Assembly: GCA_003427395.1 (NCBI GenBank)
Contig: BFEA01000749.1
Location: 520,038 to 576,889 of the forward strand
Length of the DNA stretch: 56,852 nt
From: Chara braunii
Lineage: Eukaryota; Streptophyta; Charophyceae; Charales; Characeae
Reading direction: 5' to 3'
The notes under the pieces are model-generated. The model searched no databases, had not been told where the DNA came from, and saw nothing but the letters and a program-made list of their open reading frames with translations. Below are positions 34,931-45,600 of this stretch, piece after piece (position 1 is the first letter of the stretch; the number at the start of each line of letters is the position of its first letter). The translations under genes were made by a program, and so were the position numbers.

Positions 34931-36051
34931 TTATTGAAAATGTATTCTACATCCTCGGATCAGATGGAAACTTATACAGCACAGTCTCGTCCATTGAAAC
35001 AATCCAAAAAACTAGAGGAATGATCAGTGCCCAGTGAGACTGGATCAATATTTACCCTCATATTCTATACAAAAATCCTTCGAGCAGCCAACTTCAACAA
35101 CGTTTTCACCTGTAGACAACCGTCTACTTCCCTGTATTCCAAATCATTATTGGCATCAGTCTTGGTAGATAACTTTCGGCAGAATCTAGAGGGACTCGGG
35201 GCATCTCTTTATGATCCCAATTTGATTCTTCCTCACGTTATGAGAATGATCCATGACATACTTCGATAATGGAGCTTAGTAATCAGGGTTAACTGTCTCG
35301 AGCATTGTATCAATCTATTATCAGATCAACTCCAGTCAAACAATGCTTTCATCATAGACATTCAGGTAAGCTTCAGTATCCATCTCAACACATGAGTACG
35401 ATTCAGTCCTTTCAGGTCAGCGAGTCAGTTTTGACCAATCTCAACAGAATCACCTCCAAGGATGCTTGTGAGTATCGATATGTCAGTGTAGTTGGATTCA
35501 GATAGGAAGATCTGTCAATCTTCGTTGTCCTCACCAAGTTTGCAGAAGGTACCATTCATGACCTGAGGATATATGTGAAGACTGGTAAAGAAACTCATGG
35601 CCACTTTGATTCAGTCTGGATCTCAGCAGCCAAGCATCTTGAGGAAAGAAAGCGTGAGCTTGACGAGAGTGGGACAAAGTTGATCCGTAGCTTTGGACCC
35701 AAGCTCTACACTGATTATCCTAAGCCTCTTGTTCCTTTTCCTCTTACAAACGACTCCTGTTGGGGCGACTTGGTAGATCTGGCCAAAAGGTATATCTCAC
35801 TTGCAAAGATCGACTACAAGGCAGTGACTGCACCATCTAAGTTTCGGCATCTTAGACAAGGGATCTTCTCCCAACCGTATCTTCCTACTCTTTGAGAGGA
35901 GTTTTATGCTATGGTCGACTTCCGCATCTTTGGTCTTGGATGGAAATGGTTAGAGTTTGCAGGCTTTAGGTGGCTCTACATCTCTAGGCCACAGTCTCGG
36001 GAAGTACGTAGACATGGCTCAAGGCACAAGAAACGCACAACCAAATGAGAG
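34931..36051 (+). pseudogene. Extra ORF before the right LTR of element A (ORF3), degraded
   Basis: Coding-like sequence over about 1.1 kb. It runs 34931-35030 in one frame, 35027-35269 in another (NFNNVFTCRQ, VLVDNFRQNLEGLG), then a long frame 35305-36051 with stops at 35503-35505 and 35893-35895. That frame includes EDLSIFVVLTKFAEG, LRIYVKTGKETHGHF, YPKPLVPFPL, LVDLAKRYISLAK and a basic end. No transmembrane run typical of envelope proteins is evident. Position between integrase and 3' LTR parallels the third ORF of Athila-type elements. Function unknown; a faint likeness to ORF1 (VRIYAP versus LRIYVK) may be chance. Confidence 0.5.
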
Positions 36052-36096
36052 ATTGAGGATGAGACCCTAGAGGGACGAGTGAGGAAGCTTGACGAG

Positions 36097-36537
36097 TGCT
36101 GGCCATGACTATTCATCTGTTCTTTCTGAGATTATTATGAGTTCTCACTTTTCTCTAATTTATCTTGCGTATTCCTTGAGTCAGTCAGTCCTGCTTCATT
36201 TGCATTAACCTTGCTTGATGATTATGCTTCCTGATGATCTCGTCACAGTTCTCAAAATCAGTAAATTGGCAGAATTGATACATGCATGGCACACCAAAAT
36301 TTTATAATTATTATTTGCATGATCTTTGCAGTTCCGAATCATAATAAAAGATTCCTAAGACCGAGGACCGGCGAAAATTGGAATTGAAGGGTCTCGGTCG
36401 AAGCTGGGGCACACAACAGGAAGGGATATGCTTTATTTAATTCATTTATTTATTGCAAAGGTAAGAAAAATCCTGCGTGACAGCCTGTTGTTGGCTTTTT
36501 GGTCGCCATAAGTGACCTGACTGGAAAAAGGGCGACA
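36097..36537 (+). repeat. 3' LTR of element A (or solo LTR)
   Basis: Begins TGCTGGCC and follows 5748-6225 nearly base for base, including the shared GAGTCAGTCAGTCCTGC and AATAAA stretches. A purine-rich stretch (GAGGGACGAGTGAGGAAG) lies just upstream, suitable for a polypurine tract. The homology fades at GGGCGACA (36530-36537). Confidence 0.7.
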
Positions 36538-37149
36538 ACGCGTGGATAGACTGCTTTTCCCGCGTGGGCCTTATTTTCCATAGGTGCGTCGGCGGACTGT
36601 TTTTTTCTGCTTGGGCCTTATTTTCCATGGGTGCGTCGGCGGACTGTTTTTCCTCATGAGCCTTTTTTCAATAGGTGCACCAGTGAGCTGCATTTCCAAG
36701 GCCCGAAATTAGGTTGGAAGATCAAGTACGGTACCAGGCCTTTTTCCTTTCCCGACTCTATGGCCGCTTGGTGTCACACATGATTTTTCGGGGGCCCAAA
36801 TGAGCTCGGGACTAGGCTCGGGCACAACCTCGGTACCGGGGCGCTGCAAATCGCTCGACAACCGACGCTATGGCCTGCTTCATGACTTTTCGGGGCCCAA
36901 AGGGCTCGGGACTAGTTTCGAACGCAGCCTTGGTAGCGAGGCGCTGCAAATTTCCCGACAACCGTCGACACTTGGAGGCACCGAAGTGCTGAGGCCCACG
37001 CCGTGTTGGGCCCAACAAACTTTATAATCCCAAATGGGCCCGATAGGTGGACACTTGGGACTTGCGCATTTGCCAGGACGCAAGGTGTGCTGGCCTTCGT
37101 ACGCTTGAGTAGCGAGAGGGGAGGAGGAACACGCACCGGTAAACAGGTA
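36538..37149. other. No gene; short local duplications
   Basis: Contains repeated phrases GCCTTATTTTCCAT...GGTGCGTCGGCGGACTG (36568-36650) and a ~110-bp imperfect duplication with GGGGCCCAAA and GCGCTGCAAAT (36789-36860 versus 36893-36965). No recognisable gene. Confidence 0.5.
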
Positions 37150-37960
37150 CTTTTGCGCATGAACGGAATGTGCGAGCACAACAGAACAAGGGCGGTGAGT
37201 TGGGCACTCGAGAGGCCTGCGGGTGCACGAGGGCGCACAGTCGCATAGGCACATGGGCGCACGCGCACAAATTCACGGGCGCATGGGCGCGCGCGGCTGC
37301 ACAGTCGCACTGCACACGGGCGCATAGTCGCACGGGCGCACTAGCGTGCACTGGTGCACAATTGCGCAGGTGTATGGTCGCGCGGGCGTGCACACACCCA
37401 TGCACACACAATCGCATGGGCGCACGGACACGCACATGTGCACAGGTCCACGGGAGCCGCAAGGGTGCGAGGGGTAGCCGTGCGCACAGGCACGCAGCCT
37501 TGCGCACATGCAGGGAAGCCGCGCGCAGCCGCTCGGACGCGCGGGGTAGGCACGCACACAGGCGTGCAGCCTCACGCACATGAGGCGAACGTGCACGCAC
37601 GGGAATGCAGCCGCCCTCAGTTGCAAGGACGTGCGAGGTAGCCACACACAGGCGCGCAGCCTCCCGCACACGTGGGGAAGCCGCGCGCATGGGCGTGCAG
37701 CCGCACTCAGCTGCTAAAATGCGTGAAGAAGCCGCACGCACAGGCGTGCAGCCTCGCGCACACACATGGAAGCAGCATGCAGACGCACACAGCCGTAGTG
37801 GGGAAGCCGTGTGCATAGGTGCGCAGCCTCGCACACATGTGGGAAAGCCGTGCGCGCGGGCACGGAGCGGCACGCAGCTGCGCAGACAGGCAGGGGGGGG
37901 AAACAATGTGTAGACGCACGCTCACGCTCGGGCAGCGAGCAAGGGTCACTCACGCACACG
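37150..37960. repeat. CpG-rich degenerate GCGCAC/GCAGCC repeat tract
   Basis: About 800 bp dominated by alternating GCGCA, GGGCGCA and GCACACG words. Larger imperfect units of roughly 70-90 bp carry GGCGTGCAGCCTC and GGGAAGCCGCGCGC. All six frames stay open for long distances, giving Arg/Cys/Ala-rich frames on one strand and Thr/His/Arg-rich on the other. This is compositional and not evidence of genes. Confidence 0.7.
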
Positions 37961-38019
37961 TGCACGTAGCGGGGAAAGCCGCGCTTTTCTGCAGCGTGTA
38001 GGGCTGCCGCTTGTCGAGC

Positions 38020-38110
38020 CGGGCATCATCATCATCATCATCTCGATCATCATCATTGTCGTCATCATCATCACCACCATCATCATCATCATCATCATCA
38101 TCATCGCCAT
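38020..38110. repeat. (TCA)n microsatellite
   Basis: Imperfect TCA/ATC trinucleotide run, interrupted by TCG and ACC variants. It generates poly-Asp and poly-Met frames on the complement. Confidence 0.95.
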
Positions 38111-38310
38111 TCCCATCCTTTTCATCATTGTTTTCGCTAATTGGCAAGGGCGGGACCTGGATCAGAATCAGGACCAAGATCAGGATCAGGGACAAGATTG
38201 GGATTGGAATCAGGAACGCGAACCGGGTTGAATGGGTTCGGGACTGAGATAGAATCTGGATCGGGAACCAGTACTCAGACCAGGGACGAGACTTTAGGAC
38301 AGGCTGGTTC

Positions 38311-38588
38311 GGGACCAGGACCTATTCTACGAGAGGACCGAACACAAAGTTTATCCCATTTGATTGCCCCGGAACCAAGACCTATTCAATGAGAGGACCG
38401 GATGTGGACTTTATCCCATTTGATTGGACCGGGACCAAGACCTATTCTATGAGAGGACCAGACACAAACTTTATGCCATTTGATTGGACTAGGACCGGGA
38501 CCTAATTTACACAAGGACCAGACAAGGACTATATTCTAAGTGGTTGGACTGAGACCTGTAGGAGGACCAGACGAGGACCTTATCAACT
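38311..38588. repeat. 60-bp tandem repeat, four full units plus a partial
   Basis: Units start at 38311, 38371, 38431 and 38491 with exact 60-bp spacing, each containing GGACC near the start, CCTATTC and GAGAGGACC, and ending TTTATCCCATTTGATTG. A shortened fifth unit runs from 38551. Upstream (38150-38290) similar GGGACC/ATCAGGA words form shorter, older repeats. Confidence 0.9.
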
Positions 38589-39359
38589 GAGGAAGAGAGA
38601 TGGTAAAAGTGGAACCTGAACTTTGGCCCCAATGGGCCAGCGAGTCTACATCAGACTCAGAGAGTTCTAGTACTGTTCCTTGGGACCGATGGGCTCGTTA
38701 CAGATGGTACCAGTGGGCAGACAGATAAGACTTAGGTTGTTCATGAGATCTATAGGGACTCGGGTGGACTTCTCGGACTCTAACATTGGACCTCTTCCAG
38801 AGGCCGGCTGCAGCGCAGCCTCACCTATCATTTTGGACTAAATAAAATGCTCATCATATTTCTTCCCAAGATTTGAACAACTCTTGGCCATGCGGTCTGT
38901 TTTTGTGGGACTAACTCTGTTTGTTTTTCCTACAGGTTACAGGAGCCACGAACAGCCCTCCCGTGGGTGGCAGACACGGGGCAAGAGTTGGTTCGGCGTG
39001 CCGGCAGACCAAAATCCCAAGTCCACACTGAGCCCGAGGGATGAAGAGGTGCTTGTCTTTGAGTTGCCACTCCCTCGACCTTTGGTCGGGCAACCACCAT
39101 CCCGGGCGGCTGATAACCTGTCTCCCTCATATGAGGAAGCAACCTTGTTATAGTCGGTCGGCGTTGTTGTTGCGATCACGACCACTTTCGACCGATGCTG
39201 ATATGTGCTTTGGCCTGCAGAAAACGAGTGGCCAGGATTGCGGGCTTCGGTGTTCGTCACAACGTAATGTTGTAGGGAGTGTCTCTGCGACTTGCGTTAA
39301 AGCATTTTGCAATGTCGGGCACAACCTCGTGGTGAAGTAGTGCTTCACGCCAGTGAAAT

Positions 39360-40681
39360 GGATCGGCAAGTCGGGCGTGGATGCCAATCGCTGGTACTCG
39401 ACGATCCAATCTGTGCTCCGCAAGCCGTTCTAGGGGAACTTCTGCAGTTTCTCGTACGCGGCTTCTTGGCGAGTTTCACGACGCTCCCGCCACCGGTCAC
39501 TTTGGAATCAATTGTACGATAGGCCGACTTCGTGAGCGCTTTTGGTGGGCCGGCCTTCTCGACGATGTCACAGGCTATTGCGAGTCATGCGAGGTTTGCG
39601 CGTGTTGCAAATCCCGCAACCAACGTCCATTCGGCGAGTTGCAATCATTACCGGTCCTGTTAGGACGACGAGAATCAATCACAGGCTGTTTCCCGAACAC
39701 AAACCGGTATGGATGGGATTCTCATGGTGGGTGATCGACTCACCAGAGTTGGTTGAGGTTCTTTACACCGGTTGGATTCGCACCAAGGGTTATCCCAAGG
39801 AAACCGTTTGCGACCGCGACACTCAGTTCATGTCCGACATTTGGTTAGCTCTCATCAAAAGATGGGGCTCATCTCTCAAGCCGAGTTTGGCTCGCCACCC
39901 ACAAACCGATGGCCAAAAAGAAGGGCGCATCAAGCCGCACATGTTCTTCTTTGCACTCTCATTCGTCCCGACCAGAAGGATTGGGTTGAGCGGCTGGCGG
40001 ACGTCGAGGTGGCTTACAACTCATCCATTCATCCGGCTATCGGGCTGTCGCCCTTTGAGTTCGAGCATGGCTCGCCGGTCACATCGCCATTGGACACCAT
40101 CGTCCCACGGACGACCGAGAGCGACAACCACCTTGTCTTCATTCGTCGGATGCAAGAGCTCCGACCTCGTTTGGGTCTCTGCCACGGAATTCAGCCTTGA
40201 GCAGGATATCTCTCGCAAGCTCCTCCCGAAATGAATGGGACCTTGGCGCATTGTAGCACCCCCTGGTGTCGCACCTGAAGGACCTTCATTTGTCATTCAG
40301 GTGCCCGCCCATTTGTCCGTCCACCCGGTCTTTCATTGTTCAAAGTTGGCCCTTTTCGTTTCGGCCGAACACGACGACTTTCCCGGACGACGATCGCAAG
40401 ACCCACCCTCCATGGACGGTTTTCAGGAGTTTAGCGACATCATTTCGCAGCAACGCTACGACACGAAGCCGACGGAGTACTTAGTTCACTTCTCCTATTG
40501 CATCCACAAGGCTGACCGTTGGTTGAACCGTGTGGAGCTTCAGGCTACAGCCCCCGATGTCCTCACACGTTACGAACACAAACAGCAAGGCAAGCCGGTA
40601 CCTTCGGCTCCACGCCGTACTCGCATCCAGGTTCCACCATCGGATCGTCAGCTTCACCCTCGACCCGGCTTGACTTCATAA
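39360..40681 (+). pseudogene. pol: Element E: decayed chromovirus integrase and chromodomain
   Basis: Fragment of a second chromovirus family. An HHCC zinc domain is at about 39470-39630 (EFHDAPATGHFG, CESCEVC). The core follows, with RESITG and the first catalytic segment truncated, then CDRDTQFMSDIWLAL (catalytic Asp) and RHPQTDGQ (the following Glu region is altered). Next come VEVAYNSSIHPAIG and a deletion around 40160. The C-terminal part (40235-40681) has GPWRIVAP, FVIQVPAHL, VHPVFHCSKL and a chromodomain with TEYLVHFSY and WLNRVELQA. Frames change at about 39480, 39720, 39770, 40160 and 40233. No LTRs, RT or gag remain. Confidence 0.82.
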
Positions 40682-41146
40682 GGAGAGCGCTAGCCCCGTT
40701 TTGGGGGCCCGACGGTTACTGAGGCCGCCAGGCCACCTGCCCATTCCAGCCATGTGACCTGGAGGCCCACGGCCACGTTTTGGCCACAGGTTCAGATTCG
40801 AGGCAGCATTTATTTATTTATTTATTTTCTGTTGTTTGTCTGTTGCAGAGCAAGGTTTCAAACTTGCGATGCCCGAACATACTTTCAGACCTAGGCCACA
40901 TTCTGGGCCTCCTTCGCGACTGGGCCCTTGGAGGCCAGGTTCAGTTTCGTCCGCTAGCAGGACGTTCCCTGCTGCATCAGCAGGAAGGTCTGGATGTCCG
41001 GTAGGGACCCAGACAGAGTAGGCCGTTTCAGGCCAGGGCCAGGGGCACACCAGCGAGGCCCAGCGCTATACATAGCTGGGCCAGGCCAGGGCACAGACAC
41101 AGTTCGAGTAGCTCACTTCTTGGGCGACACGCTGCTGCGCTAGAGG
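40682..41146. other. No gene seen before assembly gap
   Basis: G/C-rich sequence with a short TTTA run (40808-40827). Nothing recognisable; may be the 3' flank of element E. Confidence 0.4.
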
Positions 41147-42102
41147 NNNNNNNNNNNNNNNNNNNNNNNNNNNNNNNNNNNNNNNNNNNNNNNNNNNNNN
41201 NNNNNNNNNNNNNNNNNNNNNNNNNNNNNNNNNNNNNNNNNNNNNNNNNNNNNNNNNNNNNNNNNNNNNNNNNNNNNNNNNNNNNNNNNNNNNNNNNNNN
41301 NNNNNNNNNNNNNNNNNNNNNNNNNNNNNNNNNNNNNNNNNNNNNNNNNNNNNNNNNNNNNNNNNNNNNNNNNNNNNNNNNNNNNNNNNNNNNNNNNNNN
41401 NNNNNNNNNNNNNNNNNNNNNNNNNNNNNNNNNNNNNNNNNNNNNNNNNNNNNNNNNNNNNNNNNNNNNNNNNNNNNNNNNNNNNNNNNNNNNNNNNNNN
41501 NNNNNNNNNNNNNNNNNNNNNNNNNNNNNNNNNNNNNNNNNNNNNNNNNNNNNNNNNNNNNNNNNNNNNNNNNNNNNNNNNNNNNNNNNNNNNNNNNNNN
41601 NNNNNNNNNNNNNNNNNNNNNNNNNNNNNNNNNNNNNNNNNNNNNNNNNNNNNNNNNNNNNNNNNNNNNNNNNNNNNNNNNNNNNNNNNNNNNNNNNNNN
41701 NNNNNNNNNNNNNNNNNNNNNNNNNNNNNNNNNNNNNNNNNNNNNNNNNNNNNNNNNNNNNNNNNNNNNNNNNNNNNNNNNNNNNNNNNNNNNNNNNNNN
41801 NNNNNNNNNNNNNNNNNNNNNNNNNNNNNNNNNNNNNNNNNNNNNNNNNNNNNNNNNNNNNNNNNNNNNNNNNNNNNNNNNNNNNNNNNNNNNNNNNNNN
41901 NNNNNNNNNNNNNNNNNNNNNNNNNNNNNNNNNNNNNNNNNNNNNNNNNNNNNNNNNNNNNNNNNNNNNNNNNNNNNNNNNNNNNNNNNNNNNNNNNNNN
42001 NNNNNNNNNNNNNNNNNNNNNNNNNNNNNNNNNNNNNNNNNNNNNNNNNNNNNNNNNNNNNNNNNNNNNNNNNNNNNNNNNNNNNNNNNNNNNNNNNNNN
42101 NN
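41147..42102. other. Assembly gap (956 N)
   Basis: Run of N. Bordered on the right by a GT dinucleotide run. Confidence 1.

Positions 42103-42158
<56 letters not shown>
42103..42158. repeat. (GT)n microsatellite
   Basis: At least 56 bp of uninterrupted GT adjoining the assembly gap, so its true length is unknown. Confidence 0.98.
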
Positions 42159-42161
<3 letters not shown>

Positions 42162-42450
42162 GGGTTGGGGGTGGTGTATGCCCTGCCTGTGTTGGGGGTT
42201 TGCATTTTACAGATCTTTCTGCTGCAGGACGACGGTCATTTGTGTGCCTAGTGGGAACAGCGAGAGCAAGGTCGTCAAGGGTTCATTCCATTTTGACGAA
42301 ACCATTCGGTGTTGTTATTGACCTCCTTATTTGCTTATTGAACCCCCCTGACCTGAAGTTATGGATGGACTCGATGGTGGAACGTGCCCAGGTTATCCAT
42401 TACAGTTGACATGTTGAGAGAGTGGGTGATTCAGAGCAGTTTCAGGCTCA

Positions 42451-43326
42451 TTGAGCTGTTGTGGCCTCGGGATGGCGGCAAGATGTGCTTCCTTTGTTTC
42501 TACCACAAGTATCACATTCAAGGCACACTTGTGGCCATCTAGGAGTACTGCAGGTCTGGCAGGTCCATTGATTCCCGCGACAGCTCAGTTTCCAAGATGG
42601 GGATTTGTTGGCACCAAGAGGCCAGCGTTGAGTTGCCACGTGGCAGTCCAGCTCGCATCTTCCTCTTGCTCTGGAGCCCAGTGCCGGAGGGCAGGTGCCA
42701 CAGTGGTCACATGGCGGATGTGTTGTTGGCTTTGGGTCCCATCGAGTGCTCCTTCAGAGGTGATGGCAACGAGGGGATGGCCAGTTCAAAGCGATGCTGG
42801 ACATAATGCCAGAAACAATCTTCGAGGTCGTCCGTCAATATGGGGGTCAGCAACAGTTGTTGGTGTTGAGAGGTGCACTAGGAAAAGGAGAAGGTGGTAT
42901 AGGAGAAGGGATTGGTGGCTGAAGGAGGAGAGAGGGGGTCTTCCCTGCTGTGCCAAGCCACTAAGTGTTCAGGTGTCTTCAGGTGCATTGGCAGGGTGGT
43001 TGGCAGCACACGTTAGGTTTCTTTTCAGCAACAAGGACACAACTAACAGTGCCAATTATGTCATTCATTCTTCTGATAGTACGAGGAGGAGGAGGAGGAG
43101 GAGGAGGAAGGGGGTAAGCATCATCAGGATTGGCACAGAACAAAATCAGGTTGTTGGGCCAATGCACTTGCTTAGGAGTACAGGAGCCAGACGGTGTATA
43201 CTAAGCATAACAGCAAAGAAAAAGGGTAATCGGAAGCCACCAGCACCCAAAGAGACATCACAAAATGGTGGGCCCGACAGCCAGGTAAGGACCGTCTTCT
43301 TACTCTATAGGTTGCTGCCTCACTGA
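42451..43326 (+). CDS. Unrecognised open frame of 291 codons
   Basis: The longest uninterrupted frame outside the transposons. It has no domain that I recognise. It is rich in Arg, Ser, Gly and Trp, includes a poly-Arg run from an AGG microsatellite (43081-43107), and has no signal peptide or clear hydrophobic segment. Composition and the microsatellite argue against a real protein. A competing + frame over part of the interval (MCFLCFYHKYHIQG) is equally undiagnostic. It may be a spliced exon or chance. Confidence 0.15.
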   Translation: MSCCGLGMAARCASFVSTTSITFKAHLWPSRSTAGLAGPLIPATAQFPRWGFVGTKRPALSCHVAVQLASSSCSGAQCRRAGATVVTWRMCCWLWVPSSAPSEVMATRGWPVQSDAGHNARNNLRGRPSIWGSATVVGVERCTRKRRRWYRRRDWWLKEERGGLPCCAKPLSVQVSSGALAGWLAAHVRFLFSNKDTTNSANYVIHSSDSTRRRRRRRRKGVSIIRIGTEQNQVVGPMHLLRSTGARRCILSITAKKKGNRKPPAPKETSQNGGPDSQVRTVFLLYRLLPH

Positions 43327-44169
43327 ATATTATCTACTTCATGACGTGCCTGGGAGGGCTTTTGTGTCGGTGTCACTGGTGGTATGTCGGGAGCCAGTGT
43401 GCTGGAAGTATCAACAGCAGACTACCCTTTTGCTTTTCTTTTCTTGTCTTTTTTTTCCCTTTCTTTAAAAAAAAAAAAAAAAAACAGGGCCTTATGGTCC
43501 TCGCTCCATATCCATTCTGGGGCGCGTCAGTCCGGTTCCTTTCCACCGCCAAGTCATGAAAGTTGCAACAAGATCACGCACGTATGCATCCTTCCATCTG
43601 ACTGAAGGACCGCTGAACAGCATTGATTGCTCCATAGAGTCCAACTCATGGAGGATTGAATGTCAGCTTGCCTTTCTCCTAGAAATCCTCTCAGCTATGG
43701 TGTACCACAACTGTCGACTTGGCTTGCAAAAATCAGGACTTCTGAAAGAAGGGGCAACCAGATCTGGTGTCGTCGTCACTCTTGTTGAAGCCCTATACAC
43801 CTGGTCGCCAGTCTTCTTTGGTAACCCTGAGTTTTCTGTATGTTCGGACCCAGCCTCCTGTTTGCATGATCTTCCTGTTACCCCTCTTTGCCTTGATCTT
43901 GGATCCTCCTGTGTCTGGGTAGTCCGCCGAGCAGTTGATGTGTCGGAATTTTTCAGCCCTGCAACCATACCCGTTTGAATTTGGCGAGAACCATCTGCTC
44001 TGTTTCTGGGCGATTTTGTACTCAGAGTTTGGTTTTCTTCTAGTGGCAAAGGATCTCGGATTCGATCATCCCTTCGGTAGCAGCCCAAACCTTCTCCCTT
44101 GAGTTCTTGGTACCTTCGAGACTTCTACTGGATCTTTCCTTCCATGTAGCCCAGAGCGTGACCTTGCGG

Positions 44170-44576
44170 ATCATCCCAAACTAGATCTTTTTAGATTTGG
44201 TAAAGTTAGGGGGTAAATTAGTCCAGAGGAGCAATTGGATAGGGTGTTCTGGAGAGGAGAAGAGAAAAGGCTGTCCCATAAACCTGTTGCTCTTGCCCAA
44301 TACTCAGTGGCTTCTTTGCAGTTGATTAGGCATGCATCATGTCTTCCTGTCCTTGGTCTGAGCATACTATGCAGATATCGGAGCTGTTTGGATTGTTTTT
44401 CTTTCTTCTAACATGCGGTCGTTGATTCACCGGTAGGCCGGCATATGTTATGAGCCATTGCATGCTTCTGATTTTAACCGGTCTTATCGTTTTATATTTT
44501 TTCCATGGGATCTTTGAGATCTGGTTCGATTCAGTGCTGATTAGCTTGTTCCACCTTTCCTTGATAGCTGATAGCC
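44170..44576 (-). pseudogene. LINE ORF2 C-terminal CCHC-like region
   Basis: Reads ERWNKLISTESNQ, PWKKYKTIRPVKIRSMQWL and AGLPVNQRP, then C-x-x-C (CIVC) with MMHALINC and EYWARA. This is the C-terminal cysteine motif of plant LINE ORF2. A shift occurs near 44355. It continues the protein order after the inverted block at 44577-45600. Confidence 0.75.
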
Positions 44577-45600
44577 TGGCACTATATTACAAGGAAACCG
44601 GACCATGATGGTTCAGGGATAATTGACCCCAGGCAAGAAACTAAAGCTCTACAAATCAAATGGGTGGTCAAATTACTGAACAAACAGTCTCTGGCGTGGA
44701 ACAAACTGGCATTGGATAGCAGTAGGAACCTAGCTTCAACGGAATGGCCCACCAACATGTCAGGCCTGTTTTGAGTTATGAACCTGGATTGGAGCCCGAA
44801 AACAAGGCAGGAGAAGACAAGGGAGAGGTGCATCTCCAAATCAAGACCAAATGCCCCTACTTCAAATTTGGAGCCCGAAAACTGGACTACCCTACTTCAA
44901 ATTTGGAGGAAATTATGCCGAAGAAGATGCACAAACGCAGATCTACAGAGGAGGTGCTCAGGCAACCTCTCTTTGGAAACTCGTGGATCAGGGACGAGGG
45001 TAACCACCCGTGGACACTATCTTACGGAGATACTAGATGGCTATCCTGGATCAAACATGGAATCTGCAGAGTGAGGGACATTTGGGATGAGGAAAAGCGT
45101 AATTGGATGGAAGAAAAAGACCTGAAAAACCTGTTGAAAGGCTTCCACCACAGGGACGAAAACCTGCAGAAGATCATACAAAGCACGGACAGTTGGAACT
45201 AATTGCTCAAGGAAGACTTCACGTGGAAACCGGGTGAATGGGGGGTCTTAATCCAGGAACCGACACCGGAAAAAGCTTACCCATTCTCCCATCGACAGTC
45301 AACATCAGGACCGCTGGCAGTCTTTACCTCCTTTCCTATCCAGAGGGCCAGACCAGATGACCTGCCGATCCATAACACCGACCCAGAAAGAATTGCTCTG
45401 AACTCCTTCACGCTCCGCAAAGTGAGAGTGCTGGGGATGTGGTTAGATGACTGTTTCAAGTTGGCACTACAGTCCAGGACCTAGAATTTGACCCTCTGGA
45501 ATGGGCATGGCTTTCAGAGAAGAGCAGAGCCAGCAAACCACCAATTCCAATCTTCGAATACACAGTCAAACTGGGGTACGAGATGTTTCTAAAGACGTAG
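44577..45600 (+). pseudogene. Inverted middle block of the LINE ORF2
   Basis: Starts at WHYITRKPD and GSGIIDPRQETKALQIKW, the region that follows RT in LINE ORF2. It continues through 44744-45202 (EEVLRQPLFGNSWI, GDTRWLSWIKHGICRVRD), 45203-45484 (FTWKPGEWGVLIQEP) and ends near FEYTVKLGYEMF at about 45590. All of this is on the strand opposite to the flanking LINE parts. A ~60-bp internal duplication (CCTACTTCAAATTTGGAG, 44853 and 44890) adds a frame break. Confidence 0.8.

Larger units (their letters stand above)
5748..36537 (+). mobile_element. Element A: large degraded LTR retrotransposon with nested insertions
   Basis: Two similar ~450-bp sequences in the same orientation (5748-6230 and 36097-36537) bracket, in order, a TGGCG-type primer site, an extra ORF, gag with zinc knuckle, protease, RT, RNase H, integrase and another ORF. 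Element B (11889-22350) interrupts the RT. The five bases before the left copy (ACGAG) and after the right copy (ACGCG) differ at one position, consistent with an aged 5-bp target duplication. The stretch 25562-34900 is unexplained and probably includes further insertions. The alternative is that 36097-36537 is a solo LTR of a related copy and the 34.9-36.0 kb ORF belongs to another insertion. Confidence 0.55.

Noticed and set aside
37022-37906. 294-codon Arg/Cys/Ala-rich frame
   Set aside because: Composition of the CpG repeat tract keeps all frames open; no domain.
39148-39423. Minus-strand frame faintly like a gag fragment (IVEYQRLASTPDL)
   Set aside because: It overlaps the plus-strand integrase zinc region and has no second gag feature; too weak to call.
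41066-42205. 379-codon frame across the second N gap
   Set aside because: Mostly N and GT repeat; not interpretable.
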